From Pseudomonas taiwanensis (GTDB lineage Bacteria; Pseudomonadota; Gammaproteobacteria; Pseudomonadales; Pseudomonadaceae), in contig NZ_QJRF01000039.1 of NCBI RefSeq assembly GCF_013393345.1, forward strand, positions 124,001 to 188,000: a stretch of DNA of 64,000 bases. Direction: 5' to 3'. Positions 17,408 to 28,232 of this stretch are shown here, piece by piece. The notes under the pieces are model-generated. The model saw only the letters and a program-made list of their open reading frames with translations. It did not search any database and had not been told where the DNA came from. Each line of letters opens with the position of its first letter. The stretch's first letter is position 1. The translations under genes and the position numbers were made by a program.

Positions 17408-18838
17408 ATGGTCGCCGACATCGCTTACCTGCAACAGACCCAGCAGCAGATCAGCCAACTGGAGTCCCTCTTCCAGCGCCAGCGCGAAGCCTTTCGCGCC
17501 AACCCCATGCCCAGTGCCGAGCAGCGCATCCAATGGCTGAAATCGCTGCGCGACCTCCTGTTCACCGAGCAGGACGCCCTGGTAGCAGCCATTTCCCAGG
17601 ACTTCAGCAATCGCGCGGCGGAAGAGACACTGCTCGCGGAGATCATGCCCAGCCTTCAAGGCATCCATTACGTCAGCAAGCGCATCCGCAAATGGATGAA
17701 GCCCTCCCGTCGTAGTGTCGGCATGGCGTTCCAACCGGCTTCGGCCAAGGTGGTCTACCAGCCGCTGGGTGTCGTCGGCGTCATCGTGCCGTGGAACTAT
17801 CCGCTGTTCCTGGCCATCGGCCCGCTGGTGGGCGCGTTGGCGGCGGGCAACCGGGTGATGATCAAGATGAGTGAATCCACCCCGGCCACCGCCCAATTGC
17901 TCCAGGAACTGCTGGCGCGCGTCTTCCCCGAAGACCTGGTGGCCGTGGTCCAGGGCGAGGCCGACGTCGGCGTTGCGTTCTCCCGCCAGCCCTTCGACCA
18001 CCTGCTGTTCACCGGCGCAACCAGCATCGGCAAGCACGTGATGCGCGCCGCAGCCGAGAACCTGACCCCGGTAACCCTGGAACTGGGCGGCAAGTCGCCG
18101 GCCATCGTCTCCGCCGACGTGCCCCTGACCGACGCCGCCGAGCGCATCGCCTTCGGCAAGACCATGAACGCCGGTCAGACCTGCGTGGCCCCGGACTACG
18201 TCCTGGTGCCGGAAGATCGTGTCGACGGCTTCGTCGAGGCCTATCGCCAGGCTGTGAAGGGCTTCTACCCGCAGCTGACCGACAACCCCGACTACACGGC
18301 CATCATCAATGACCGCCAACTGAGCCGCCTCAAGGGCTACCTGACCGACGCCGAAACCAAGGGCGCGCGCCTGGTCCCGCTATTCCCCGAAGCCCAGGGC
18401 CGTCGCCTGCCGCACACCGTCGTACTGGGCGCGACCGACGACATGAAGCTGATGCAGGAGGAGATCTTCGGCCCGCTGCTGCCCATCGTCCCCTATCGCG
18501 CCATCGACGATGCCTTCGCCTACATCAATGATCGTCCGCGCCCGCTGGCCCTCTACTACTTCGGCTACGGCAAGGCCGAACAGCAGCGCGTGCTGCACGA
18601 AACCCACTCCGGCGGCGTGTGCCTGAACGACACGTTGCTCCACGTGGCCCAGGACGACATGCCCTTCGGCGGCATCGGCCCCTCCGGCATGGGCCACTAT
18701 CACGGCCATGAAGGTTTCCTCACCTTCAGCAAGGCCAAGGCGGTGTTCATCAAGCAGCGTTTCAATGCCGCGAAGCTGATCTACCCGCCCTACGGCAAGG
18801 CCATCCAGAAGCTGGTCTTCAAACTTTTCGTCCGCTGA
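17408..18838 (+). CDS. NAD(P)-dependent aldehyde dehydrogenase, coniferyl-aldehyde dehydrogenase type
   Basis: This 476-residue ALDH oxidises an aldehyde to the acid. Key residues are all present: N130 in VIVPWNYP, K153 in VMIKMSE, E225 in TLELGGKSP and catalytic C259 in NAGQTCVAPDYVL. The PDYVL ending and short ~475-residue length place it with the coniferyl-aldehyde/fatty-aldehyde branch. Some members have a C-terminal membrane tail; here a basic, weakly hydrophobic end (IQKLVFKLFVR) is seen. GAGGAGCAGCGCC just upstream gives a good ribosome site. First gene of a cluster with a Tat protein and a GMC oxidoreductase. Confidence 0.92.
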   Translation: MVADIAYLQQTQQQISQLESLFQRQREAFRANPMPSAEQRIQWLKSLRDLLFTEQDALVAAISQDFSNRAAEETLLAEIMPSLQGIHYVSKRIRKWMKPSRRSVGMAFQPASAKVVYQPLGVVGVIVPWNYPLFLAIGPLVGALAAGNRVMIKMSESTPATAQLLQELLARVFPEDLVAVVQGEADVGVAFSRQPFDHLLFTGATSIGKHVMRAAAENLTPVTLELGGKSPAIVSADVPLTDAAERIAFGKTMNAGQTCVAPDYVLVPEDRVDGFVEAYRQAVKGFYPQLTDNPDYTAIINDRQLSRLKGYLTDAETKGARLVPLFPEAQGRRLPHTVVLGATDDMKLMQEEIFGPLLPIVPYRAIDDAFAYINDRPRPLALYYFGYGKAEQQRVLHETHSGGVCLNDTLLHVAQDDMPFGGIGPSGMGHYHGHEGFLTFSKAKAVFIKQRFNAAKLIYPPYGKAIQKLVFKLFVR

Positions 18839-18866
18839 ACCGGGCCTTCGCAGGCAGATAACAAGA

Positions 18867-19412
18867 ATGAGCGAAACCACCCTCGACGCGCCGGGGCTCT
18901 CCCGGCGCAACCTGCTCAAGGTCGGCCTGTTCGGCTCGGCCTTTCTCGCCACCGCCGGCGTGACCGCCAGCCTCACCGGCTGCTCGGCCAGCGCACCTGC
19001 CAGCGGTTTTGCCGTGTTGCGTGACTCCGACCTGCCGTTCCTGCGCGCGCTGGTGCCGGTGATGGTGGACGGCGCCGTATCCGTCGAACAACTGCCGGCG
19101 GCGGTGACGGGCACCCTGCAAAGCCTGGATTACGCCCTGCACCGTCTCTCACCGGAAATGCTCAAGCTGACCCTGCAGCTGTTCGACGTGCTCGCCCTGC
19201 CGGTCACCCGTGGCCCGCTGACGGGCGTCTGGGGCAGTTGGGAGAAGGCCAGCGCCCAGGATGTGCGCGACTTCCTCACGCGCTGGGAAAACAGCTCCAT
19301 CGGCCTGCTGAAGATGGGCCACGCATCCCTGCTGCAACTGGTGATGATGGCCTGGTACGGCCGGCCGGAATCCTGGGCCCACTGCGGTTATCCCGGCCCG
19401 CCGCTGATCTGA
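18867..19412 (+). CDS. Tat-exported small protein, probable partner of the GMC oxidoreductase
   Basis: The 181-residue protein starts with a twin-arginine signal (SRRNLLK, residues 12-18). A hydrophobic segment and Cys in LTGCSAS follow, which could be a lipobox-like site. The remainder is helical (LPFLRALVPVMVDG...), reminiscent of gluconate 2-dehydrogenase subunit 3-type proteins that accompany GMC dehydrogenases. It lies 28 bp after the aldehyde dehydrogenase. Its stop codon touches the edge of a MITE-like repeat that separates it from the GMC gene. Exact role is unproven. Confidence 0.8.
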   Translation: MSETTLDAPGLSRRNLLKVGLFGSAFLATAGVTASLTGCSASAPASGFAVLRDSDLPFLRALVPVMVDGAVSVEQLPAAVTGTLQSLDYALHRLSPEMLKLTLQLFDVLALPVTRGPLTGVWGSWEKASAQDVRDFLTRWENSSIGLLKMGHASLLQLVMMAWYGRPESWAHCGYPGPPLI

Positions 19413-19552
19413 GAACCTATTTACGATTTCGCGAGCTAGAGCCATGCAAGGCAAAAACAGGCGAGGAAGCGGAGTTTACGAGCTGTAAATGAGCATTCCG
19501 AGCCTGTTTTTAACGCCGCAGGGCCGACGCGCAGCAGATCGTAAACAGGTTC
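19413..19552. repeat. 140-bp MITE-like element with terminal inverted repeats
   Basis: The outer ends GAACCTATTTACGAT (19413-19427) and ATCGTAAACAGGTTC (19538-19552) are inverted repeats matching at 14 of 15 positions. An inner perfect pair AAAAACAGGC (19453-19462) / GCCTGTTTTT (19502-19511) adds a second stem. There is no coding frame of substance. The whole looks like a non-autonomous, highly structured dispersed element sitting exactly between two genes of one cluster. Confidence 0.7.
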
Positions 19553-19594
19553 TGATCCATCGCCATAACGACAAGAACTGCTCGAGACCCTGAC

Positions 19595-21190
19595 ATGCCT
19601 GTACCCGATCTGTTCGCCGAAGGCCTCGCCCGCGGCTGGAAAACCCACAACGGCTCGCAACTGGAGCAAGACCTGACTCTGGAAGCCGACGTTGCGATCG
19701 TCGGCAGCGGCGCCGGTGGTGGTACCACTGCGGAAATCCTCAGCGCTGCAGGCTTCAAGGTATTGCTGATCGAAGAAGGCCCGCTCAAGACCAGTTCCGA
19801 CTTCAAGATGCAGGAAGCCGAGGCCTACCCGAGCCTCTACCAGGAAGGCATCGGCCGCATGACCAAGGATGGCGCCATCACCATCCTCCAGGGCCGGGCC
19901 GTGGGCGGCACCACCTTGGTGAACTGGACATCCAGCTTCCGCACCCCCGACCTGACGCTGCAGCACTGGGCCAGCGAGCATGGCGTTAAGGGGCTCTCCG
20001 TGGCAGAGATGGCGCCCTGGTTCGAGAAGATGGAACAGCGCCTGGGCGTCGCGCCCTGGGCGATTCCGCCCAACCCAAACAACGATGTGATCCGCCTTGG
20101 CTGCGAAAAGCTCGGGCTGCACTGGAAGGTGATTCCACGCAACGTGCGCGGTTGCTGGAACCTCGGTTATTGCGGCATGGGCTGCCCAACCAACGCCAAG
20201 CAGTCGATGTTGGTCACTACCATTCCCGCCACCCTGGAAAAGGGTGGCGAGCTGCTCTATCTGGCCCGTGCCGAAAAGCTGCTGATCGAAGGCGACAAGG
20301 TCACCGGCATCGAATGCCTCGGCCTGGACGAACGCTGCGTGGCGCCCACTGGCCGCAAGATCACGGTCAAGGCACGCCACTACGTGCTGGCCGGCGGCGG
20401 CATCAACACCCCCGGCCTGCTCCTGCGCTCCAACGCACCGGACCCGCACAGCCGCACCGGAAAGCGCACCTTCCTGCATGTGGTGAACTTCTCCGCGGCG
20501 CAGTTCGACCGGGTGATCAATCCCTTCTACGGTGCGCCGCAGTCGATCTATTCCGACCATTTCCAGTGGGATGACGGCGCCACCGGACGCATGTCCTACA
20601 AGCTCGAAGTGCCGCCCCTGCAACCGGCGCTCACCAGCACCCTCCTGGGCCGCTTTGGCGTCGACAATGCGCTGCGCATGGAACAGCTGCCGCACACCAA
20701 CGTGATGCTGGCCCTGATGCGCGACGGCTTCCATCCGGACAGTGCCGAAGGCTCGGTGGAGCTGCGCAGCGACGGCAGCCCGGTGCTCGACTACCGCATG
20801 ACCGACTACACCTGGGACGGCATTCGCCGGGCATACCACGTCATGGCCGAGATCCAGTTCGCCGCGGGCGCCCGCTCCGTCCTCCCCATGCACAACAACG
20901 CCGACTACGTGAAAACCCTGGCCGAAGCCCGCGCCCTGATCGACAGCCTGCCGCTGGAGCTCTACCGCGCCCGCCTGGGCAGCGCCCACGTGATGGGCGG
21001 TTGCGCCATGGGCGAGGACCCGAAGCTGGCAGTGACCGACAGCCTGGGCCGGCACCATCAGTTGGCCAACCTGTCGATCCACGACGGCTCGCTGTTCCCC
21101 ACCAGCATCGGCGCCAACCCGCAGCTGTCGGTCTATGGCCTGACGGCTAAGCTGGCCAGTGACCTGGCCGAGCGGCTGGGCAAGGTGTAA
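19595..21190 (+). CDS. GMC-family FAD-dependent oxidoreductase (alcohol oxidase/dehydrogenase)
   Basis: The 531-residue flavoprotein has the FAD-binding motif VAIVGSGAGGGTTAEILSAAG near residue 30 and the ATP-binding-like LIEEGP. A second FAD signature (ILQGRAVGGTTLVNW) and a C-terminal GSAHVMGGCAMGED plus SIGANPQLSVYGL catalytic region follow. A Cys-rich CWNLGYCGMGCP segment near residue 185 is shared with long-chain alcohol oxidase and membrane dehydrogenase relatives. With the aldehyde dehydrogenase it could oxidise an alcohol to an acid. The Tat protein may escort it or link it to the respiratory chain. No signal peptide is seen. Confidence 0.9.
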   Translation: MPVPDLFAEGLARGWKTHNGSQLEQDLTLEADVAIVGSGAGGGTTAEILSAAGFKVLLIEEGPLKTSSDFKMQEAEAYPSLYQEGIGRMTKDGAITILQGRAVGGTTLVNWTSSFRTPDLTLQHWASEHGVKGLSVAEMAPWFEKMEQRLGVAPWAIPPNPNNDVIRLGCEKLGLHWKVIPRNVRGCWNLGYCGMGCPTNAKQSMLVTTIPATLEKGGELLYLARAEKLLIEGDKVTGIECLGLDERCVAPTGRKITVKARHYVLAGGGINTPGLLLRSNAPDPHSRTGKRTFLHVVNFSAAQFDRVINPFYGAPQSIYSDHFQWDDGATGRMSYKLEVPPLQPALTSTLLGRFGVDNALRMEQLPHTNVMLALMRDGFHPDSAEGSVELRSDGSPVLDYRMTDYTWDGIRRAYHVMAEIQFAAGARSVLPMHNNADYVKTLAEARALIDSLPLELYRARLGSAHVMGGCAMGEDPKLAVTDSLGRHHQLANLSIHDGSLFPTSIGANPQLSVYGLTAKLASDLAERLGKV

Positions 21191-21214
21191 TGGCTCCCCG
21201 CGAGGACAGGCCCC

Positions 21215-22547
<1,333 letters not shown>

Positions 22548-22550
22548 TCC

Positions 22551-24254
22551 ATGGGCCGCCCGGTACGCGGCGCCTACCGTGGCGCGCTGCTGGCGTCGCT
22601 GCTCCTGCTCGCGAGCCTGTCCCAGGCCGCCGAGCCGGGCCGCGCGGCAGTTGCCACGCCCCATCCGTCTGCCACAGTGGCCGGCCTGGAAACCCTGGCG
22701 CAGGGCGGCAACGCCTTCGATGCCGCAGTCGCCATCAGCGCCGCATTGGCAGTCGCCGAACCTTACGGTTCCGGCCTCGGCGGCGGCGGCTTCTTCCTGC
22801 TCCGCAAGGGCGGCGACAAGCCCACCTACCACTTCCTCGATGCCCGCGAACGCGCCCCGTTGGCCGCCAATGCACGCCTGTATGTACGTGACGGCAAGGT
22901 AGACCCGGCCCTGTCCCTGGATGGCCCGCTGGCCGCCGCCATTCCCGGCCTGCCTGCCGCCCTGGCGGACCTCGCTGGCCGCTACGGCCGCTTGCCCCTG
23001 GCCGACAGCCTGACACCGGCCATCCGCCTGGCCCGCGACGGCATCTCAGTGGACCGGGTCTACCGCGAGCGCGCCTCCTGGAGACTGTCGTCCATGCGCG
23101 ACGACCCGGAAACGGCGCGGCTGTTCCTCGACCACAAGGGTGAAATCCCGGAAGAATTCAGCCTGCTGCGCCAGCCGGAACTCGGCAACACCCTCGAACG
23201 CATCGCCCGCTACGGCAAGGCCGGGTTCTACAGCGGCCTCACCGCCGAAAGGCTGGTGCAGGGCGTGAACGCCGCCGGCGGCATCTGGAGCCTGCGCGAC
23301 CTGGCCGAATACAAAACCGTGGAACGCCAGCCGATCCGCTTCCGCCTCGCCGATGGCCGTGAGCTGATCGGTGCCCCGCCGCCCTCGGCCGGCGGCATCG
23401 CCCTGGCCCAGAGCCTGGCCATGTTGCAGGAACTGCCCTGGCGCAAGGCAGACCGCGTGCAGCGCACCCACTACGTGGTGGAAGTCCTGCGCCGCGCCTA
23501 TCGCGACCGTGGCCTGCTCGGCGACCCGGATTTCGTTGTAATTCCGCAGGCCAAACTGCTCGATGCCGGCTACCTGAAAGACCTCGCCAAGGGTATCGAT
23601 GCCCGACGCGCCACGCCGAGCAGCAGCCTGCCGCCTTCGCCGCCCTGGCGCGAAGGCGACCACACGACGCACTTCGCGGTCATCGACAAGGACGGCAATG
23701 CGGTGGCCGCCACGCTGTCCATCAACCTGCCCTTCGGCGCTGCGTTCACCGTGCCCGGCACCGGCGTTCTGCTGAATGACGAGATGGACGATTTCGCGGC
23801 GAACCCCGACGGCGCCAACGCTTACGGCCTTGCCGCCAGCCAGGCCAATGCCGTGGGCTCCGGCAAACGCCCGCTCTCGTCCATGAGCCCGACCTTCATC
23901 GAAAGCGAAGGAGAATTCGCCGCCTTCGGCACCCCGGGCGGCAGCCGGATTCCCAGCATGGTGCTGTTGTCGGTGCTGGAGTACCTGGATGGTCAGCCGG
24001 TGAACCGCTGGCCAGCGGTGGCGCGCTATCACCACCAGTACCTGCCGGACCAGATCGAGTACGAGCCGGGCGCCTTCAGCAGCAGCGAAACCGCCGAATT
24101 GCGCGCTCGCGGCTACAGCCTCAAGCCGCTGGAACGCAACTACGGCAACCAACAGGTGCTGTTCTGGAGCAAGGCCAAGGGCAGCCTCGACGCGGCCAGC
24201 GACCCACGAGGCCTCGGCCTATCCGAAATCCTCGACATCGAGAAGCTAAAGTAG
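22551..24254 (+). CDS. ggt: Gamma-glutamyltransferase
   Basis: The 567-residue protein is a periplasmic N-terminal-nucleophile hydrolase that cleaves glutathione and other gamma-glutamyl compounds. A signal peptide ends near SQAAEPG (about residue 28). Autoprocessing would occur before T372 in GDHTTHFAVID, giving large and small subunits. The small subunit keeps NDEMDDF, KRPLSSMSPT and TPGGSRIPS. Length is normal. The stop codon lies inside the first arm of a REP element. It starts 3 bp after the ferredoxin gene, so the two are probably co-transcribed. Confidence 0.95.
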   Translation: MGRPVRGAYRGALLASLLLLASLSQAAEPGRAAVATPHPSATVAGLETLAQGGNAFDAAVAISAALAVAEPYGSGLGGGGFFLLRKGGDKPTYHFLDARERAPLAANARLYVRDGKVDPALSLDGPLAAAIPGLPAALADLAGRYGRLPLADSLTPAIRLARDGISVDRVYRERASWRLSSMRDDPETARLFLDHKGEIPEEFSLLRQPELGNTLERIARYGKAGFYSGLTAERLVQGVNAAGGIWSLRDLAEYKTVERQPIRFRLADGRELIGAPPPSAGGIALAQSLAMLQELPWRKADRVQRTHYVVEVLRRAYRDRGLLGDPDFVVIPQAKLLDAGYLKDLAKGIDARRATPSSSLPPSPPWREGDHTTHFAVIDKDGNAVAATLSINLPFGAAFTVPGTGVLLNDEMDDFAANPDGANAYGLAASQANAVGSGKRPLSSMSPTFIESEGEFAAFGTPGGSRIPSMVLLSVLEYLDGQPVNRWPAVARYHHQYLPDQIEYEPGAFSSSETAELRARGYSLKPLERNYGNQQVLFWSKAKGSLDAASDPRGLGLSEILDIEKLK

Positions 24255-24343
24255 GAGCGAATTCATTCGCGAAGGGCCGCCCCAGCGGCCCGTTACCCCC
24301 AAGCCAGCACAAGGGGTCCACATCGCGAATGAATTCACTCCCA
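24251..24343. repeat. REP-type palindromic pair overlapping the ggt stop codon
   Basis: The arm GTAGGAGCGAATTCATTCGC (24251 onward) and the inverted arm GCGAATGAATTCACTCCCAC (ending near 24344) face each other across about 50 bp. The ggt TAG at 24252-24254 is part of the first arm. The spacer holds a short GGGCCGCcccaGCGGCCC hairpin. The element lies between convergent genes. Confidence 0.8.
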
Positions 24344-24362
24344 CAGAAAACAGGGCCGCACC

Positions 24363-26213
24363 TCAGGTCAGCCGCTCGCCTTCCAGCACGATCAACGCCT
24401 CGTCATCCTGCTCCAGCCGCCGCAGCTCGCGGAACAGCAACTGTCCTTCACCCAGCATCATCACGTTGCGAAGGCTCTGGAAGATCCGGCTGGCATAACC
24501 CAGATCGTTCATCAGGGAACTGGTCATCAGGCCATCCAACTCGCCACTGCGCACCGAATTGAACAGCCGGGTGCGGAAGCTGCCATCGAAGGCCGCGGCC
24601 TTTCCGTCCAGCCAGGCCAAGCGCTCGTTCCAGGCCTGCTCCGGCAGGTCGGAACGGCCCAGCTCGTGCAGCTCATGGAGCATGGTCAGCAGGTGGCGAC
24701 GCAGGTCCACGTAGGCATCACGAAGGGGTGACGGCTCCTGATCCAGATAGCGGCCGAGGTTCTTCTGCAGGTGCTTGGCGTCCTTCACAGCATCCACCAG
24801 TTGCAGCGCAGCCAGTTGGCAACTGACCCAGAACTGCTGGTGCGCTTCGTCCAGAGGCAGGTCGAGTCGGCCCATGAAACTCAGCAGATCGCCGTACACA
24901 CCCTTGATATGCCGCTGGTAGAGCGCTTCCGCATCCAGATGATGGCGCTCCGGCCGGGCCTGCAGCAGGCGCTCGTCGCCTTGCGCCTTGGCCAGTTGAT
25001 CCACCGGCAGATAGAGCGCGTGACAGATCACTTCCATGCTCAAGCGCCCGAGATGGCGCAACTCGCGCACCACGGCGCTGGCGGCGGCATCCACCGAGTC
25101 CAGGGCGCGTTCGTTGAGGTAGCGCGCCCGTGTACGCAGCAGCTCCTCCGGCCCGGCAGCCAATTCGGTGATGAGCACCTGGGGCTCTTCGCGCTCCGGC
25201 AACCAGCGCACCAGCCAATGTGCGAGACGTTCCTGAAGCGGCCAGAACAACAGCACCCCCATGGCGTTGATCAGGCTATGGAACATGGCCAGCTGGATCA
25301 GCTCGTTGTCGCCCAGTCCGGTGAGACCGGCGATCCGATCAACCAGCCAGCTCAATGGCCCCAGCAGGATGAAAGCCAGGCTGCAAGTGACTACGTTGAA
25401 CAACACATGGGCCAGCGCCAGCCGCTGTCCACTGCGGTTGCCGCCGAGGGAGCCCACGAAGGCCGTAGTGACGCTGCTGCCGACGTTGGAGCCGATGGCG
25501 ATGGCGAACCCCTGGGCCAGGTCCAGCTGACCGCCTGCCAGGGCCGCCAAGGTCAGCATCAAGGTTGCGTGGCTGGATTGCAGCACCACGGTCACCAACA
25601 GCCCCACCAGCGAGAACAGCAGGCTGCCCATCAGCCCGTCCGCCTGGTAAGCGGTGAAGTCGAGGCCGTCGCCGAAACTGGCGAAACCGTCCTTGATCTG
25701 GTCGATACCGAGGAAGATGAAGGCAATGCCGAGAACGATGCGTCCGGCCGCCTTGCTCTTCTCGCCGACGAAGCCGCCGAGCACGCCGAACACCAGCAAC
25801 GGCAATGCCAGCGGGCTCAGGCTGAGGTTCTGCCCCGCCAGGGCCAGCAGCCAGATGCCGCTGGTAGCCCCCAGGTTGGCGCCGAACAGAATGGCGATGC
25901 CGCCGGCGAGCTGGATCAGCCCGGCACTGATGAAGGCGATGGTAAGCAGCGACACCAGCGTGCTGGATTGCAGCAGCAAGGTGCCGCAGATGCCGAACAT
26001 CAGCCCCTTGAAGTTGGTGGAGGTGCTGCTGGCCAGCAGTTGCTCGAGTTTGCTGCCGGCGAGTTGGCGTAGCCCCTCTTCCAGGCACTGCATCCCGAAC
26101 AGGAACAGCGCGAGACCGGCGCAGAGTTCCAGCCAACCGGAGCTGAACCAGAAGCTCAATGCCAAGCCGATGGTGGCCAAGATGAGCAAGACGATGCGGG
26201 AGTAATGCTTCAC
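24363..26213 (-). CDS. Na/Pi-cotransporter (PNaS) family membrane protein with PhoU-like C-terminal domain
   Basis: The 616-residue protein has about nine helices in two inverted repeats. Paired QSS motifs (LLLQSSTLVSLL and VVLQSSHATLML) and GANLGAT / GSNVGSS signatures mark the type II Na+/phosphate cotransporter family. The last ~200 residues are helical and PhoU-like. It probably exports or imports phosphate or an anion; direction is not readable from sequence. I chose the GTG at 26213 (VKHYSRIV) with GGAATA upstream. The longer frame has no membrane-protein character. Confidence 0.88.
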   Translation of the reverse strand: MKHYSRIVLLILATIGLALSFWFSSGWLELCAGLALFLFGMQCLEEGLRQLAGSKLEQLLASSTSTNFKGLMFGICGTLLLQSSTLVSLLTIAFISAGLIQLAGGIAILFGANLGATSGIWLLALAGQNLSLSPLALPLLVFGVLGGFVGEKSKAAGRIVLGIAFIFLGIDQIKDGFASFGDGLDFTAYQADGLMGSLLFSLVGLLVTVVLQSSHATLMLTLAALAGGQLDLAQGFAIAIGSNVGSSVTTAFVGSLGGNRSGQRLALAHVLFNVVTCSLAFILLGPLSWLVDRIAGLTGLGDNELIQLAMFHSLINAMGVLLFWPLQERLAHWLVRWLPEREEPQVLITELAAGPEELLRTRARYLNERALDSVDAAASAVVRELRHLGRLSMEVICHALYLPVDQLAKAQGDERLLQARPERHHLDAEALYQRHIKGVYGDLLSFMGRLDLPLDEAHQQFWVSCQLAALQLVDAVKDAKHLQKNLGRYLDQEPSPLRDAYVDLRRHLLTMLHELHELGRSDLPEQAWNERLAWLDGKAAAFDGSFRTRLFNSVRSGELDGLMTSSLMNDLGYASRIFQSLRNVMMLGEGQLLFRELRRLEQDDEALIVLEGERLT

Positions 26214-26342
26214 GGGCGGTATTCCTTCACCAGACACTGCCCAGCTGTTACCCGATGCGGCCGCCAATCGGCAACCCGTACAGAGTCCGAAAACGCCGAC
26301 GACCCCGAAGAGGGGCCGTCGCGATGGAGCTACAGGAAGGGA

Positions 26343-26681
26343 TCAGTCTCGCTGGTAACCGCTAATGGTGCAGCCCAGGCAGCGCACGAAGGCCTCTCTG
26401 CCTGGCTCGACAACCAGCGCATCGGCCGCATCCCCGACATTCCCGCCCAGGGCGGAGAACGGCAGGCTGATGATGAACAGGCCTGCGCCGATCACGGTAG
26501 CGCCGATCAGCAGCGGGCGGGCGATCAGGATGTCGCCGGCCATGCTGTAACCGCTGGGGGCGTTGGCGGTGTACATCGGGTCGCCGCTGACGTTTTCCTG
26601 TACCACTTCCGCATTAGCCGGCAGCGCCAGCAGGCCAGTGGTCAGCGCCAGGACAGCAGCGGTTGTGCGGAGCAGGTTCAT
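26343..26681 (-). CDS. Small secreted or membrane-anchored hypothetical protein
   Basis: The 112-residue protein has a signal peptide ([20 protein letters not shown], ending near ANAEVV). One later hydrophobic helix (about 53-75, [20 protein letters not shown]) and a short C-tail with CLGC follow. I recognise no function. It lies alone between the cotransporter and acyltransferase genes. The order fits a conserved hypothetical gene at this place in other Pseudomonas. Confidence 0.75.
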   Translation of the reverse strand: MNLLRTTAAVLALTTGLLALPANAEVVQENVSGDPMYTANAPSGYSMAGDILIARPLLIGATVIGAGLFIISLPFSALGGNVGDAADALVVEPGREAFVRCLGCTISGYQRD

Positions 26682-26753
26682 ACGGGCGATCCTTCAGATA
26701 GTGGTGTACGAAAAACTATAACAGCGCATGGCACATTGGCAGCGTGACGGCCT

Positions 26754-27332
26754 TCAATCGCCATTGAAAGCGTAGTCGGGTTTTTTCGGCACGTAAGGAC
26801 GGTAGAAGGCCAGCAACTGGCGCAGATCGGCCTGCTCGTCACCGGTGGTGTAGAACGGCTGGCCGATCACCACCCGGCGATTGACGTAATCCAGGGCCGC
26901 CGGCACCACCGGCACGTCGGCGCCACGGGCGATGTGGTAGAAGCCCATCTTCCAGCGCTCCACCCGCTTGCGGGTGCCTTCGGGCGAGATGATCAGCATG
27001 AACTCGCGGCTCTGGCGGAATTGCTCCACTGCCTGCTCCACCATGTTCAGCTTGAGGTGGCGGTGGATCGGCACCCCGCCCCAGCGCTTCAACAGACCGC
27101 CGAAGGGCCGGCGGAACAGCGTGTGCTTGGCGAACCAGTGGCCATTCAGGCGCAGGACGAACTTCACCGCGAGGAAGATCACGAAGTCCCAGTTGGAGGT
27201 GTGATGGGCGCCGATCACCACAAACTTGTCGAGGAGCGGCATGCGTCCCTCGATACGCCAGCCCATCAGGCGCAGCATGCCGTGGCCGATCGCCTCGGCA
27301 AAGGGATTGGGGGGCAGGTAGTTACCGTACAT
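26754..27332 (-). CDS. 1-acyl-glycerol-3-phosphate acyltransferase-like protein
   Basis: The 192-residue protein belongs to the PlsC-like acyltransferase family. It has the HX4D catalytic motif in GAHHTSNWD near residue 42, a KHTLFRRPFGG acceptor motif and SPEGTRKRVERW. Such proteins acylate lysophosphatidic acid or related lipids; the exact acceptor is unknown. The ATG at 27332 (MYGNYLPPNP) was picked because the longer frame overlaps mutM and is not conserved in character. It may share a transcript with mutM. Confidence 0.88.
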   Translation of the reverse strand: MYGNYLPPNPFAEAIGHGMLRLMGWRIEGRMPLLDKFVVIGAHHTSNWDFVIFLAVKFVLRLNGHWFAKHTLFRRPFGGLLKRWGGVPIHRHLKLNMVEQAVEQFRQSREFMLIISPEGTRKRVERWKMGFYHIARGADVPVVPAALDYVNRRVVIGQPFYTTGDEQADLRQLLAFYRPYVPKKPDYAFNGD

Positions 27333-27394
27333 AGGACAGACTTCTTTCTTGTTATACGAATGCTCGACGCCGAGTCTGGCGACCCGGCGAGGGA

Positions 27395-28207
27395 TTAGCG
27401 TTGGCAGCGCGGACAGTAGACGCTGGCGCGCTGGCCCAGGCGGACTTCCCGCAGAGTCGAGCCGCACTGCTTGCAGAACTCGCCCGCGCGCCCGTAGACG
27501 AACAGCTCCTGCTGGAAGTAGCCCGGCTTGCCGTCACCGCCGACGAAGTCGCGCAGCGTGGTACCGCCACACTCAATGGCTTGCGCGAGGATACGTTTGA
27601 TCTCCTCGGCCAGCTTCAGGTAGCGCGCCCGCGAAATGGAGCCCGCTTCGCGACGCGGGTCGATCCCGGCGGCGAACAGCGCCTCGGTGGCGTAAATGTT
27701 GCCGACCCCGACCACCACGGCGTTATCCATGATGAAGGGCTTCACCGCCATGCTGCGGCCGCGGGACAGCTGGAACAGGCGGTCGCCGTCGAACAGCCCG
27801 GTCAGCGGTTCCGGTCCCAGGTGACGCAGCAGCTCGTGGTTCAGCGGATCATCGCTCCACAGCAGCGCGCCGAAGCGACGTGGGTCGGTGTAGCGCAGGG
27901 CCATGCCCGACTCCAGCTCGATATCCACATGCTCATGCTTGGCCGCTTCCAGCCCTGCTTCCACCAGGCGCAGGCTGCCGGACATGCCGAGGTGGCTGAT
28001 CAGGGTGCCGACCTCGGCCTGCAGCAACAGGTACTTGGCGCGGCGCTCCACCAGCAGGATGCGCTGGCCGGACAGCCGCACATCGAGGTCCTCGGGAATC
28101 GGCCAGCGCAGACGGCGCTCACGCACGATCACCCGGCTGACGCGCTGGCCTTCGAGGAAGGGCGCAATGCCACGACGGGTAGTTTCGACTTCGGGTAATT
28201 CAGGCAT
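27395..28207 (-). CDS. mutM: Formamidopyrimidine-DNA glycosylase
   Basis: MutM removes 8-oxoguanine and formamidopyrimidines by glycosylase/AP-lyase action. The 270-residue protein starts [13 protein letters not shown], giving the P2 nucleophile and E3. It keeps the KYLLL lysine loop and the helix-two-turn-helix [11 protein letters not shown]. The C-terminal zinc finger [10 protein letters not shown]...YCPRCQR is intact. Length is normal. The gene follows the HDOD gene on the same strand. Confidence 0.97.
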   Translation of the reverse strand: MPELPEVETTRRGIAPFLEGQRVSRVIVRERRLRWPIPEDLDVRLSGQRILLVERRAKYLLLQAEVGTLISHLGMSGSLRLVEAGLEAAKHEHVDIELESGMALRYTDPRRFGALLWSDDPLNHELLRHLGPEPLTGLFDGDRLFQLSRGRSMAVKPFIMDNAVVVGVGNIYATEALFAAGIDPRREAGSISRARYLKLAEEIKRILAQAIECGGTTLRDFVGGDGKPGYFQQELFVYGRAGEFCKQCGSTLREVRLGQRASVYCPRCQR

Positions 28208-28232
28208 CGGAATCTCGGTACTCGGGCGCGGC

